The notes under the pieces: generated by a model
Told to the model about the DNA's origin: nothing
The model's input: the letters and a program-made list of their open reading frames with translations, nothing else
Databases searched by the model: none
Assembly: GCA_030148165.1 (NCBI GenBank)
Contig: JASBTZ010000003.1
Span: 248,001-312,000, forward strand
Direction of reading: 5' to 3'
DNA from: Bacteroidota bacterium
GTDB taxonomy: Bacteria; Bacteroidota; Bacteroidia; Flavobacteriales_D; Crocinitomicaceae
DNA: 64,000 nt
Shown here: piece by piece, positions 27,755 through 36,775 of the stretch
How positions within the stretch are numbered: position 1 is the stretch's first letter
Layout: each line of letters begins with the position of its first letter
Made by a program: the position numbers and the translations under genes

Positions 27755-29776
27755 ATGGATAGAAACACGGTCATCGGACTCGTTTTAATAGGACTTATAC
27801 TTTCAGTATTCACCATTTTTAGTCAGCCATCAGAAGAAGATCTGAAAAAGATGGAAGAGGAACAGCAAGCTGAACAACTCAAGGCTGAAGAAGAAAGTAA
27901 AGATGAGGAAGAAGTAAAGCAGGAATCAGACAAAGAAACAACACAGGATCTCGCATCTAACTGGGTTCTGAAATTGGACGAAGACGGCAAACCAGTTCCT
28001 GCCGACTCAGGCATGGTAGTATATACCGATCCTATCGCCGGCAAGGACACCATCATTGCAGAACAAATCAAGGAAGAAGTTGTTGAACAAGCTGAGACTG
28101 CAAGTGTCGAGCAGGAACCAGAGCAAGAGAAAGTTGAAGGAGAGATTATTACACTGGAAAACGAAAAGCTCATTATTAATTTCGATACCAAAGGTGGACA
28201 AATCGCAGGCGTCAGATTGAAAGAATATGAATCGTATGACGATTACGCTAAGAAAGATGGTAAAATAACGCCTATCACACTATTCAAGGAAGGAGACGCT
28301 TCCAATGGAATCATTCTTCCGATAAACGGTAAAAAGATCAATACTGCCGAGAAGCTTTTTGTCCTTAAGAAAGAATCAAACAACAAGCTTGTTTTCGAAC
28401 ACCAGGTTGAAAACGGAGGAACAGTAAAATTTGTCTATAGCCTCAAACCTGATGCTTACGATATTGACTATGATATCAAACTAAGTGGCTTTGACAGTAA
28501 ACTTAACACCAAGAACATAACATTCAACTGGGATGTAGCTTATCGTCGAACAGAGCGTCTTTTCAGTGAACAAAGACGGGTTTCAACTATTTGCTTCAAT
28601 TATTCAGAAGAAGACTTCAGCTATTTAAGCGAGATCACAGATGATAATGAAGATGCCGAAGATGATATCGACTGGATCAGTTATAAGCAAAGCTACTTTT
28701 CTTCATTCATTAAGCCCGAACTTCCGTTTGAGAAAGAAGGATCTTCATTTGAAGTGAAGACATACGGAGAGGATCATGAGCGGGTGGATAGCCATCTAAA
28801 AGATTTCAGCTCAACTCTTAACCTAAACATTAAGGATGGTGACAATGCAACAGTTCGCTTAAATTGGTTCTTCGGCCCCAATGAATATCAGACACTGCGT
28901 TCTTACGATTCAGGATATGAAAACGTACTGAATTATGGTTGGGGACTATTCCGATGGATTAACATATATGCGGTTCAACCGTTGTTTGCATTCCTCCAGT
29001 CTACCGGAATGAGCATCGGAATAGCAATCCTGTTATTGACCTTGATACTCAAGTTTGCTCTGATGCCAATTCAGTGGAAGATGTACACCTCGTCTGCTAA
29101 AATGAGGATATTGAAACCGGAAATCGAAGCGATCAACGAAAAGTATCCGGAAAAGGACGACGCAATGAAGAAGCAGATGGAAACCATGGCTTTGTACAGA
29201 GAGTCAGGAGCCAGTCCTTTCTCTGGCTGTGTGCCGATGCTGATTCAAATGCCGATCCTGCTTGCTGTATTCCGTTTCTTCCCGTCAACGTTTGACCTGC
29301 GTCAGCAATCATTCTTGTGGGCAGACGACCTGTCTTCATACGACTCCATCCTCGATTTCAACTTCGACATCTGGCTTTATGGAGATCACATCAGTTTGTT
29401 TACCTTATTGATGGCAGGAACAACATTGATCTATACGCACATCAACTCAGGGAACATGTCAACGCCTCAACAGCCTGGCATGCCGAACATGAAAATAATC
29501 ATGTACTTCTTCCCTATTATGATGATCTTCTTCTTTAATAATTACTCGTCTGGATTGAGTTATTATTACTTCATTTCTACATTGACTTCTATCCTCATCA
29601 TGGTGTTGATCAAGCGATACTTTGTTGATGAAGAAAAGCTAAAAGCTAAAATGGCTGCTAAAAAGGCTGTTAAAGGCCAGCAAACGAAGAAGAAGTCTAA
29701 GTTCCAGGAAAGACTTGAGCAAATGCAAAAAGCTCAGCTAGAACAAGCGAAACGCAATAAAGGAAAAAAGAAATAA
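27755..29776 (+). CDS. yidC: Membrane protein insertase YidC
   Basis: 673 aa. An N-terminal membrane segment (about 5-24) is followed by an acidic linker, a large periplasmic beta domain (about 130-380) and the YidC/Oxa1 core (about 400-640, five helices, AILLLTLILKFALMPIQ). A long basic C-terminal tail (KKSKFQERLEQMQKAQLEQA, then KRNKGKKK) should bind the ribosome. It inserts proteins into the inner membrane, alone or with SecYEG. The acidic Glu/Gln-rich linker is longer than usual but common in Bacteroidota. A strong terminator follows. Confidence 0.97.
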   Translation: MDRNTVIGLVLIGLILSVFTIFSQPSEEDLKKMEEEQQAEQLKAEEESKDEEEVKQESDKETTQDLASNWVLKLDEDGKPVPADSGMVVYTDPIAGKDTIIAEQIKEEVVEQAETASVEQEPEQEKVEGEIITLENEKLIINFDTKGGQIAGVRLKEYESYDDYAKKDGKITPITLFKEGDASNGIILPINGKKINTAEKLFVLKKESNNKLVFEHQVENGGTVKFVYSLKPDAYDIDYDIKLSGFDSKLNTKNITFNWDVAYRRTERLFSEQRRVSTICFNYSEEDFSYLSEITDDNEDAEDDIDWISYKQSYFSSFIKPELPFEKEGSSFEVKTYGEDHERVDSHLKDFSSTLNLNIKDGDNATVRLNWFFGPNEYQTLRSYDSGYENVLNYGWGLFRWINIYAVQPLFAFLQSTGMSIGIAILLLTLILKFALMPIQWKMYTSSAKMRILKPEIEAINEKYPEKDDAMKKQMETMALYRESGASPFSGCVPMLIQMPILLAVFRFFPSTFDLRQQSFLWADDLSSYDSILDFNFDIWLYGDHISLFTLLMAGTTLIYTHINSGNMSTPQQPGMPNMKIIMYFFPIMMIFFFNNYSSGLSYYYFISTLTSILIMVLIKRYFVDEEKLKAKMAAKKAVKGQQTKKKSKFQERLEQMQKAQLEQAKRNKGKKK

Positions 29777-29780
29777 GCTT

Positions 29781-29810
29781 AAGCCTCCACTCACCTGGAG
29801 GCTTTTTTTT
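29781..29810 (+). terminator. Rho-independent terminator of pyrG-yidC
   Basis: A 9-bp stem, AAGCCTCCA/TGGAGGCTT, has the loop CTCACC and is followed by eight Ts (29803-29810). Confidence 0.92.
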
Positions 29811-29811
29811 A

Positions 29812-31320
29812 TTAATTCAATATAATCTGACCCGAATAAATCTTATCGGAATCAAGATCTTTAATTCGATAGAAATATAAGCCCCCATTGAACTCAGAAA
29901 GATCCATAGATATTGAAATTCCTTTAAACTTCTTCTGAAGAATGACTGCCCCCATTGAATTGACTATATCAATGTGTGCTTCCTTAAACGATTCAAATTC
30001 GATGGTAATAGGTCCAGATGTCTGATTCGGATAGACAAGTATTTGTTCCTGTTCGTATTCTTCGATACTTCCAGTTTGATCTACACAACCTTCTTCAACG
30101 ATGAGAAAATAAGGATTAATCACAGGAGCCAGCGAAATAAAGTTGATACCAGTATTATTAGTTATTGACATTGGAGGACTAGTAATCGGTAAGTTCAAAT
30201 AATTTATTGGCGAAACCGGCTGGGTACATTCTCCGTCTATGAAATTTGAATCACTTCTATAAATACCGATGTGCTCAGTCAATGATTTGATTCCCCACAA
30301 GGGTCCATTGCCAACCAGATACAATCCATCATTATTCGCCTCGAGCACACAATTAAGAACCATTAATGTATTACCCACATTTACTATGTTACCTGCAGCA
30401 TCAATCTCGTAGAAATCGCTTCCTATCTGACTTTGATTACTAATGATAAGATTTCCATTCGATTGAATCATCAGGCGAATACGATCTTCAATAGGCATAT
30501 CCAAATACGCCAAGTACTCCACTCCTAATTGCACTGTTGCCTGAGAATCAATCATCAATAAAGCAATAGAACCACCGGAACCAAAGTATTTACTAAGCCC
30601 ATAAATCAGTCCATTACCTATAGAAAGATCCATAATCATATGTTGAGTATAGACTTGTGACCAATCAACGGTACCATTTGGCTGTAGTTTCATTAAAAAT
30701 GATTTTGAGCCGGAACCTGGCAGATTCGGCACGTAACCACATATATATATCGAACTATCCTGAGCCCCTTCTATGTCTGTTATGACATAAGTGTCATCGA
30801 GATTAACAATCGCTTCCCAGATCAGATTACCGTTGCCATCCAGTTTAACACAATTAACATTGTTGCTTAAGTCATTTGTCCAGGTAAACAACCAGTTAGC
30901 ATCAGCCGTCATGCTAATACTTGTCCGAAGGCAGTTCGTTTGACCACTAACAGAAAAAGATCGTGTCCACAGTGTGTCTCCATTGCTATCGAACTTAGCA
31001 CAAAGCGGATAACGAGTGGTAGAGCCAAAATCATAAATGGACCCGGCTAAAAGGAAAGTAGAATCAGTCTCGTTCTCTAGTTTGAAAACATTAACGGAAG
31101 GAAGCGTTTCAGACCAAAATAGGTTGCCAAGTGAATCTGTCCTAAAAATCAAGCCATCACTCTGATAGCGTCCTCCTACAACTATGTCTTTATCCGCATT
31201 AACAATGGCATCCTCAGACCAGATAGGAAAATCAGGTAAATATACTTTAGTCCACAAAGAGTCTTGAGACAGAGAAGAAAAACAAACGAGAGTTAGGGAG
31301 AAGGCAGCGATTATTTTCAT
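29812..31320 (-). CDS. Secreted T9SS cargo protein with repeat propeller-like region
   Basis: 502 aa. The signal peptide MKIIAAFSLTLVCFSSLSQ is followed by repeated blocks with DSNGDTLWTRSFS, DGNGNLIWEAIV and QPNGTVDWSQVY. This xDxxGxxxW pattern is found in secreted beta-propeller-like proteins. The end is a type A T9SS sorting domain (about 425-502, VYPNQTSGPITIEFESF, then GGLYFYRI). It would be exported to the cell surface or medium; binding partners are unknown. It stands alone. Confidence 0.8.
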   Translation of the reverse strand: MKIIAAFSLTLVCFSSLSQDSLWTKVYLPDFPIWSEDAIVNADKDIVVGGRYQSDGLIFRTDSLGNLFWSETLPSVNVFKLENETDSTFLLAGSIYDFGSTTRYPLCAKFDSNGDTLWTRSFSVSGQTNCLRTSISMTADANWLFTWTNDLSNNVNCVKLDGNGNLIWEAIVNLDDTYVITDIEGAQDSSIYICGYVPNLPGSGSKSFLMKLQPNGTVDWSQVYTQHMIMDLSIGNGLIYGLSKYFGSGGSIALLMIDSQATVQLGVEYLAYLDMPIEDRIRLMIQSNGNLIISNQSQIGSDFYEIDAAGNIVNVGNTLMVLNCVLEANNDGLYLVGNGPLWGIKSLTEHIGIYRSDSNFIDGECTQPVSPINYLNLPITSPPMSITNNTGINFISLAPVINPYFLIVEEGCVDQTGSIEEYEQEQILVYPNQTSGPITIEFESFKEAHIDIVNSMGAVILQKKFKGISISMDLSEFNGGLYFYRIKDLDSDKIYSGQIILN

Positions 31321-31469
31321 AAGTAATGGTTTTATTCATAGACGTATCCAAACGCTTGAGGGTTGAATCGCCATGCTTAATAACATCGATTTAAGGTGTA
31401 ATAATACCGTTCTAATAGGATGAACGGTTCAGAATCTGGCTTAAAATTTGCTATCTTAGCGTGCTTTTC

Positions 31470-31976
31470 ATGCGAGGATTTGTCGTCATATGTGCTTTGT
31501 TTTTTTCTCTGGGTATACACGCCCATGAATATTATTTTGCTTTTGCAGAAATCAAAGTAAACACCTTCTCGCAGAGAATGGAGGGCACTATCATGTGTAC
31601 AGAGCATGATCTTGAGCTAGGGCTTAAAGATGAAGGAGTCATGGTGAAAGAGTTAAGTATTTCCCTAGAAGATTCAACCATTTATGCTTTCCTTGAGAAT
31701 TATATCAACAATCACTTTCAAATCAAGACCAATAACTTTAAATCGAATTTTCGACTTGTTGGATATGAGTCATTTTTAAACGGTCAGATTTATTTATACA
31801 TCGAATCAAATCCGCTTCCCGACGAATACGAGAGTCTGGACGTACGATTTGACCTGTTAATGGATATTTTTAACGATCAGCAAAATAAGCTGACTATCTA
31901 CCATGAGGGTACGTCAACAACTACCCCGTTTATCAGAGGCGATGCCTCACAAATAATAGAAATAAAAAATGGTTAA
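31470..31976 (+). CDS. DUF6702-like exported protein
   Basis: 168 aa from the ATG at 31470 (signal peptide MRGFVVICALFFSLGIHA, then HEYYF). A GTG 9 bases upstream is possible but adds nothing. HEYYFAFAEIKVNTFSQRME fits the start of the DUF6702 family, which is typically found before an M1 metallopeptidase in Flavobacteriia, exactly as here. The stop overlaps the M1 gene start by 8 bases. It may act as a partner or chaperone of the peptidase, but its function is unknown. Confidence 0.78.
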   Translation: MRGFVVICALFFSLGIHAHEYYFAFAEIKVNTFSQRMEGTIMCTEHDLELGLKDEGVMVKELSISLEDSTIYAFLENYINNHFQIKTNNFKSNFRLVGYESFLNGQIYLYIESNPLPDEYESLDVRFDLLMDIFNDQQNKLTIYHEGTSTTTPFIRGDASQIIEIKNG

Positions 31977-34272
31977 AACTAAATCGATCATTATTGCTGC
32001 GGTATTAGGTCCAGCATTAGTCTTTGGGCAGGAAAAGTTTGCACAGCTTGGAGAAGAACTTCCTACACCAAATGAATACCGTAACGCAGCTGGTGCACCC
32101 GGACATAACTATTATCAACAGAAGGCTAATTACAAGATCAAAGTAACACTTGACGATAATCAGCAAACCATCAGTGGTGAAGAAACGATCACCTATATCA
32201 ATAACTCTCCGGATCGATTGGATTACCTGTGGATTCAATTAGATCAAAACGTACGAGCTCAGAATTCTGACTCCAAACTGATCAATGTTGAACGAATGGA
32301 AGATTTCCGATCTATTTCGGATGTCGAAAAGAAGCTGATGGAATTTGATGGTGGATTTAAAATAGAATCTATCACAAATACGAGTGGTAAGAAGATGAAG
32401 TATTTCATCAATAAGACCATGATGCGAGTTGATCTGGACAAACCATTATCATCTGGCAGCAGCGTGTCCTTCAATATTAAATGGTGGTATAACATCAATG
32501 ATCGTATGCAGATTGGCGGACGTTCCGGGTACGAATACTTTGAAGAGGACGACAATTATCTTTATACGATCGCACAGTGGTTTCCCCGTATGTGTGTTTA
32601 TAATGACGTGGAAGGATGGCAAAACAAGCAGTTTTTAGGTCGTGGTGAATTCACACTTCCATTTGGAGACTACGAAGTTTGGATTACCGTTCCATCTGAT
32701 CATATCGTAGGTGCAACAGGAGAACTTCAGAATTCAAACTCCGTATTAAGCTCTGAACAAAGAACAAGACTAAAGAACGCAGCAACTGCAGATGAACCGG
32801 TATTGATCGTTACGCAGGAGGAAGCTGAGGCAGCTGAAAAAGTGAAAGAGAAAGGCCTCAAGACCTGGGTATTTAAGGCAAGCAACGTAAGAGATTTCGC
32901 TTTTGCCAGCTCCAGGAAGTTTATGTGGGACGCCGTTGGACAAAAGGTTGGAGACAAGAATATCCTTTGCATGTCGTATTATCCGAAAGAAGGAAATCCA
33001 TTGTGGGAACGATATTCAACCAAGCTAGTAGCTCATACAATTAAAACATATTCAAAGTACACGGTTGCTTACCCTTATCCGGTAGCTATTTCAGTTCACT
33101 CTAAATGGATCGGAATGGAATATCCAATGATCTGCTTTAACGGTGGTCGACCGGAACCGGATGGAACTTATTCAGAACGCACGAAATATGGCATGTGGGG
33201 CGTGATAATTCATGAAGTAGGACATAACTTCTTCCCTATGATCATCAATTCAGATGAGCGTCAGTGGACCTGGATGGATGAAGGACTCAATACCTTTGTT
33301 CAATACCTGACGGAACAGGAATGGGAACGTGGCTACCCTTCCAGAAGAGGACCGGCGCATATGATCACCGATTACATGCGTGGTGACAAGAGTCACATCT
33401 CTCCTATTATGACGAATTCAGAATCTATCTGGCAGTTCGGAAATAACGCCTATGGAAAACCGGCCACAGCATTAAACATCTTGAGAGAAACAGTCATGGG
33501 CCGCGAATTATTTGATTACGCTTTCAAAACCTATTGCGAGCGTTGGGCGCTCAAGCATCCTACTCCTGCAGACTTCTTCCGTACAATGGAAGATGCGTCG
33601 GCTGTTGACCTGGATTGGTTCTGGAGAGCATGGTTCTTCACTACAGACCACGTAGACATTAGCATAGATGAAGTAAACTGGTATGAATTAAACACGATGA
33701 ATGCTGCTGTTGACTTCCCGGCTCAGAAGGAATTAGATGATCAACAAGATCAATTCATAGGGGATATTCGAAACAAAACAGAAATCAAGGAGACAGTTAA
33801 TGAACGTGATCAAAATATTGACGATTTCTATGCTAATCATGATCGCTACAAAGTTGATGCTTTACATGTCGCAGAGTATGAAGATTTCAAGAAAGGGTTA
33901 AGTGATGAACAATTGGAGTTATTAAATTCCGATAAACAGTTCTACGAAGTCAAATTCAGTAATATTGGCGGAATTCCGATGCCGATCATTGTTGAATTTA
34001 CTTTTGCGGATGATACGAAAGAACGCATCATGATTCCTGCAGAGATCTGGAGAAGAGATGAAACGCAGGTCTCACGTGTATTCATCTTCGACAAAGAAGT
34101 TTCTGAAGTTAGATTGGATCCAAATCTCGAAACAGCTGATACTGAGTTGAACAATAACTTCTGGCCACATCGCCGAGTTCAGACGCGTTACGATCTATAT
34201 AAGCAAAAGCAATCAAGGGAAAATCCGATGCAGCGTCAAATTCGTCTTGAAGAATTGAATGGGAAGAATTAA
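31969..34272 (+). CDS. M1 family metallopeptidase
   Basis: 767 aa, with a signal peptide ending VFGQ. The gluzincin motif is H415-E-V-G-H419 with Glu438 as third zinc ligand (HEVGH...WTWMDEGLNTF). The N-terminal half (about 50-330) is the M1 beta-sandwich domain with IKVTLDDNQQTISGEETITY. It lies in the envelope and should be an aminopeptidase for peptide use. The 8-base overlap with the DUF6702 gene indicates coupling. It converges with the 34269 gene through a 4-base TTAA overlap of the stops. Confidence 0.93.
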   Translation: MVKTKSIIIAAVLGPALVFGQEKFAQLGEELPTPNEYRNAAGAPGHNYYQQKANYKIKVTLDDNQQTISGEETITYINNSPDRLDYLWIQLDQNVRAQNSDSKLINVERMEDFRSISDVEKKLMEFDGGFKIESITNTSGKKMKYFINKTMMRVDLDKPLSSGSSVSFNIKWWYNINDRMQIGGRSGYEYFEEDDNYLYTIAQWFPRMCVYNDVEGWQNKQFLGRGEFTLPFGDYEVWITVPSDHIVGATGELQNSNSVLSSEQRTRLKNAATADEPVLIVTQEEAEAAEKVKEKGLKTWVFKASNVRDFAFASSRKFMWDAVGQKVGDKNILCMSYYPKEGNPLWERYSTKLVAHTIKTYSKYTVAYPYPVAISVHSKWIGMEYPMICFNGGRPEPDGTYSERTKYGMWGVIIHEVGHNFFPMIINSDERQWTWMDEGLNTFVQYLTEQEWERGYPSRRGPAHMITDYMRGDKSHISPIMTNSESIWQFGNNAYGKPATALNILRETVMGRELFDYAFKTYCERWALKHPTPADFFRTMEDASAVDLDWFWRAWFFTTDHVDISIDEVNWYELNTMNAAVDFPAQKELDDQQDQFIGDIRNKTEIKETVNERDQNIDDFYANHDRYKVDALHVAEYEDFKKGLSDEQLELLNSDKQFYEVKFSNIGGIPMPIIVEFTFADDTKERIMIPAEIWRRDETQVSRVFIFDKEVSEVRLDPNLETADTELNNNFWPHRRVQTRYDLYKQKQSRENPMQRQIRLEELNGKN

Positions 34273-35045
34273 TCCTCCTTTACTGGAGAAGGAATGGCTC
34301 CTTTCTTGATAAGCGTATAATGCTCAAACTTATCCTGAATAAAGGTAATAAGCTCCATTTCCGTTGCCGTCTTCAGGAAGTCTTCATCCATATTTAGAAA
34401 AGCGATAAAGGTCTCAAACTCTTCATCCGATAACTCTATAATTTCATAAGCGACATAATTGCGCAACAAATCTTTAAGGATCTTAACTTTGTTATCCTTG
34501 TATTCCTGCTCTGCTACCCATCTTTTAGATTGCTCCTTCTTATTAAATGCCTGATAAAGTGCTGTTATTGGACTTTCTAAAACATGTATACCGGTCGCTA
34601 TACGCGTCTCACGCATGGCTAAGGCTTCCCGTTCAGCTTTGATTTGTTCCAGTGTTTTCAATGGCCTTACTACAACCTCTTCGATCTCCTGCGCCTTCTT
34701 CTCCAAATAGAAGTGCCCTAAATATTGGCAATTTGAATCAGGAACAATAACCGTAGTTACCATAGGATAACCTCTTACCGATAAAGCAATTGAATCTCCT
34801 TCCTTTACATACACTGAGAATGAGCCATTCGGCTGACCAAAAATACCTTGTCCGGTTGATCTGTTCACAACCATTAGATTGTAAAAACTCTGTGGTCTTA
34901 AAGTGTCCTCAACTTTTCCCGTAAATAATACTTTCTCACATTTCTGTCCATAGGCAGAAACGAGAAACATGAAGGATACTATTGCAGTTAGACTTCTGAT
35001 AACAGCTAATCTACAAAAATAATACCCGATTATTAATTCATTCAC
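34269..35045 (-). CDS. CarboxypepD_reg-like exported protein
   Basis: About 250 aa. A hydrophobic N-terminus (LTAIVSFMFLVSAYGQ) leads to a CarboxypepD_reg-like beta-sandwich (about 35-120, FTGKVEDTLRPQSFYNLMVV), then a helical Lys/Glu-rich half. This fold is common in Bacteroidota surface and receptor-associated proteins. The start is uncertain: GTG at 35045 puts a long polar lead in front of the signal, and the only other in-frame option with the right spacing to a -7 box is TTA at 35007-35009, a codon not normally used to start. The true start is unsettled. Confidence 0.6.
   Translation of the reverse strand: MNELIIGYYFCRLAVIRSLTAIVSFMFLVSAYGQKCEKVLFTGKVEDTLRPQSFYNLMVVNRSTGQGIFGQPNGSFSVYVKEGDSIALSVRGYPMVTTVIVPDSNCQYLGHFYLEKKAQEIEEVVVRPLKTLEQIKAEREALAMRETRIATGIHVLESPITALYQAFNKKEQSKRWVAEQEYKDNKVKILKDLLRNYVAYEIIELSDEEFETFIAFLNMDEDFLKTATEMELITFIQDKFEHYTLIKKGAIPSPVKED
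35014..35021 (-). promoter_or_regulatory. Perfect -7 box inside putative 5' end
   Basis: TATTTTTG on the minus strand, then TAGA, then TTA in frame with the 34269 gene's signal peptide. It lies inside the coding region if the GTG at 35045 is the start. Confidence 0.3.
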
Positions 35046-35071
35046 GATAACAAATGTTAACGAACTAAGAG

Positions 35072-35083
35072 TTACATATGTAA
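35072..35083. promoter_or_regulatory. Candidate operator, copy 1
   Basis: The perfect palindrome TTACATATGTAA is followed by ATT. It repeats 33 bp downstream (about three helical turns) within the mnmA/34269 divergent region. It shares the 11-mer ACAWWTGTAAA with sites at the XRE regulator promoter. Confidence 0.55.
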
Positions 35084-35104
35084 ATTATTATGGGTTTTGT
35101 TTTG

Positions 35105-35116
35105 TTACATATGTAA
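35105..35116. promoter_or_regulatory. Candidate operator, copy 2
   Basis: A second perfect copy of TTACATATGTAA, next to the expected -33 region of the mnmA promoter. Bound protein here would be well placed to block RNA polymerase. Confidence 0.55.
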
Positions 35117-35142
35117 ATTGCTGTTGAATCTATATTAATACG

Positions 35143-35150
35143 TAATTTTG
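35143..35150 (+). promoter_or_regulatory. Perfect -7 box, leaderless spacing (mnmA)
   Basis: TAATTTTG, then CATC, then the mnmA ATG at 35155. The predicted start site is the A of the ATG. Confidence 0.6.
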
Positions 35151-35154
35151 CATC

Positions 35155-36333
35155 ATGAAACGCGTTGTCGTAGGGTTATCAGGAGGCGTAGACTCCAGTG
35201 TTACCGCATATTTATTGCAGCAGCAAGGGTATGAAGTCATTGCTATGTTTATGAAGAACTGGCACGATGAATCCGTTACACTCTCTGATGAATGCCCATG
35301 GATCGATGATTCTAATGACGCACTGCTGGTGGCTCAGGAACTGGGAATCCCCTTTCACGTAATAGATCTCAGTAAAGAATATAAAGAGCGTATAGTCGAC
35401 TACATGTTCAAAGAGTATGAGTCAGGTCGAACACCTAATCCTGATGTACTTTGTAATCGGGAGATCAAATTTGATGTCTTTCTAAAAGCAGCAATGGAGC
35501 TTGAAGCGGACTATGTTGCAACCGGTCATTATTGTAGGAAACGAACGAATGACGACGGTAGCTACAGCCTGCTATCAGGACAGGACAAGAATAAAGATCA
35601 ATCATATTTCCTTTGTCAACTGAATCAGGAACAATTAAGCAAAGCGCTCTTTCCTATCGGAGAGCTTCAGAAACAAGAAGTTCGACAGATCGCTGAAGAA
35701 GCCGGGATACATACTGCGGACAAGAAGGATTCACAAGGACTTTGTTTTGTTGGGAAGATTAGTCTTCCGGAGTTCTTGCAACAACAGCTCGCCGTTAAGA
35801 AAGGCGATGTCATTGAGATCCCTTCAGATCTACCTAGTTATTCTGCCTATAGCGATTTACAGCCCTCTGAGGCAGATATTGAAGCTTTGGCGTCGCCATT
35901 CACATACAAGCGTGAAGATGGAATTGTAGTAGCCGAACATCAGGGGGCACATTTTTACACGATTGGTCAGCGCAAAGGGCTGCATATCGGCGGAAGACCC
36001 AATCCTTCATTCGTGATCGGAACAGACGTTGAAAACAACATTGTGTACAGCGGCCAGACGGACGAACACCCAGGACTTCATCGTTGGGCACTTAAAATAC
36101 TGGGGCAGGACATACATTTTGTCAGCAAGCAATACACGATCGAAGAGCTCACGGATAGGGAATTAGATATACGTATTAGGTACCGTCAACCGTTGCAAAA
36201 AGGCCGCATCATTTTAAAAGATCAAGACCTCTACATCCTATTCAATAAGAAGCAACGTGGAATCACACCTGGGCAGTTTGCTGCTATTTACTTAAATGAG
36301 GAATTAGTTCTGTCAGGAGTTATAGATCAGTAG
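35155..36333 (+). CDS. mnmA: tRNA-specific 2-thiouridylase MnmA
   Basis: A 392-aa enzyme that thiolates U34 of tRNA Lys, Glu and Gln at the wobble position, using ATP and sulfur from a persulfide relay. The PP-loop SGGVDSSV (9-16) binds ATP. The catalytic cysteines are Cys100 (PDVLCNREI) and Cys197 (QGLCFVG). GQRKGLHIGG and the C-terminal beta-barrel are present. The length is somewhat above the 360-370 aa of many homologues. Two operator-like palindromes lie upstream, and the 3' end overlaps the XRE gene by 14 bases. Confidence 0.95.
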   Translation: MKRVVVGLSGGVDSSVTAYLLQQQGYEVIAMFMKNWHDESVTLSDECPWIDDSNDALLVAQELGIPFHVIDLSKEYKERIVDYMFKEYESGRTPNPDVLCNREIKFDVFLKAAMELEADYVATGHYCRKRTNDDGSYSLLSGQDKNKDQSYFLCQLNQEQLSKALFPIGELQKQEVRQIAEEAGIHTADKKDSQGLCFVGKISLPEFLQQQLAVKKGDVIEIPSDLPSYSAYSDLQPSEADIEALASPFTYKREDGIVVAEHQGAHFYTIGQRKGLHIGGRPNPSFVIGTDVENNIVYSGQTDEHPGLHRWALKILGQDIHFVSKQYTIEELTDRELDIRIRYRQPLQKGRIILKDQDLYILFNKKQRGITPGQFAAIYLNEELVLSGVIDQ

Positions 36334-36667
36334 GCTCAAATTCACGGAAAGTGCCATCCTTATAGAAGAAAACAATCTTTTCGATAGACTGACTATGTTG
36401 TGGACTTTTTGAATGCCTTGTAGTCTTTGTTACTTCCTGCTGTTCACCTCGGAACTCTCCCTCTCTCACTTCTCCGGTAATTAACCAGGATGCATTGACT
36501 TTAGGGAAATGCTGAATGATCTTACTTAAAAAATCTAGGCTAGGCTTGTTTCTCCCACTAAGCACGTGACTTAAGCTTGATCGCTGAACGCCAATCTTAT
36601 CGGCAAATTGCGACGGAGAAAGCTGATTTGCCTTCATTATGGTTTTGATTCGATCCGGGATTAACAT
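36320..36667 (-). CDS. XRE-family HTH regulator
   Basis: 115 aa. The N-terminal Cro/C1-type helix-turn-helix (about 1-60) includes LSPSQFADKIGVQRSSLSHV and SGRNKPSLDFL. The C-terminal part ends in SIEKIVFFYKDGTFREFEP, a tail seen in many Bacteroidota XRE proteins. I use the ATG at 36667; another in-frame ATG 12 bases upstream is also usable. The promoter holds two copies of the ACAWWTGTAAA element, one on top of the -7 box, so it probably represses itself. It converges with mnmA through a 14-base overlap. Confidence 0.8.
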   Translation of the reverse strand: MLIPDRIKTIMKANQLSPSQFADKIGVQRSSLSHVLSGRNKPSLDFLSKIIQHFPKVNASWLITGEVREGEFRGEQQEVTKTTRHSKSPQHSQSIEKIVFFYKDGTFREFEPTDL

Positions 36668-36676
36668 TTGTAAACA
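36664..36676. promoter_or_regulatory. Candidate operator, copy 3
   Basis: ACATTTGTAAACA overlaps the start codon of the XRE gene. It shares the ACAWWTGTAAA core with the palindromes at mnmA. Confidence 0.5.
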
Positions 36677-36688
36677 CATTAGTTCTAT

Positions 36689-36701
36689 ACAAATGTAAAC
36701 A
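36689..36701. promoter_or_regulatory. Candidate operator, copy 4, on the -7 box
   Basis: ACAAATGTAAACA contains the minus-strand -7 box TACATTTG (36690-36697) of the XRE gene. It lies 25 bp from copy 3 and is well placed for autorepression. Confidence 0.5.
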
Positions 36702-36721
36702 ATTATTGATCATAAGCCAAT

Positions 36722-36746
36722 AAAAAAAGGGTGACTCTCGTCACCC
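36722..36746 (-). terminator. Rho-independent terminator
   Basis: On the minus strand, GGGTGAC/GTCACCC forms a 7-bp stem with a GAGA loop, followed by seven Ts. It is about 30 bases past the stop of the 63-aa gene and supports that gene being real. Confidence 0.85.
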
Positions 36747-36775
36747 TCACGTATTATCAAACTAAACCTATGAAC

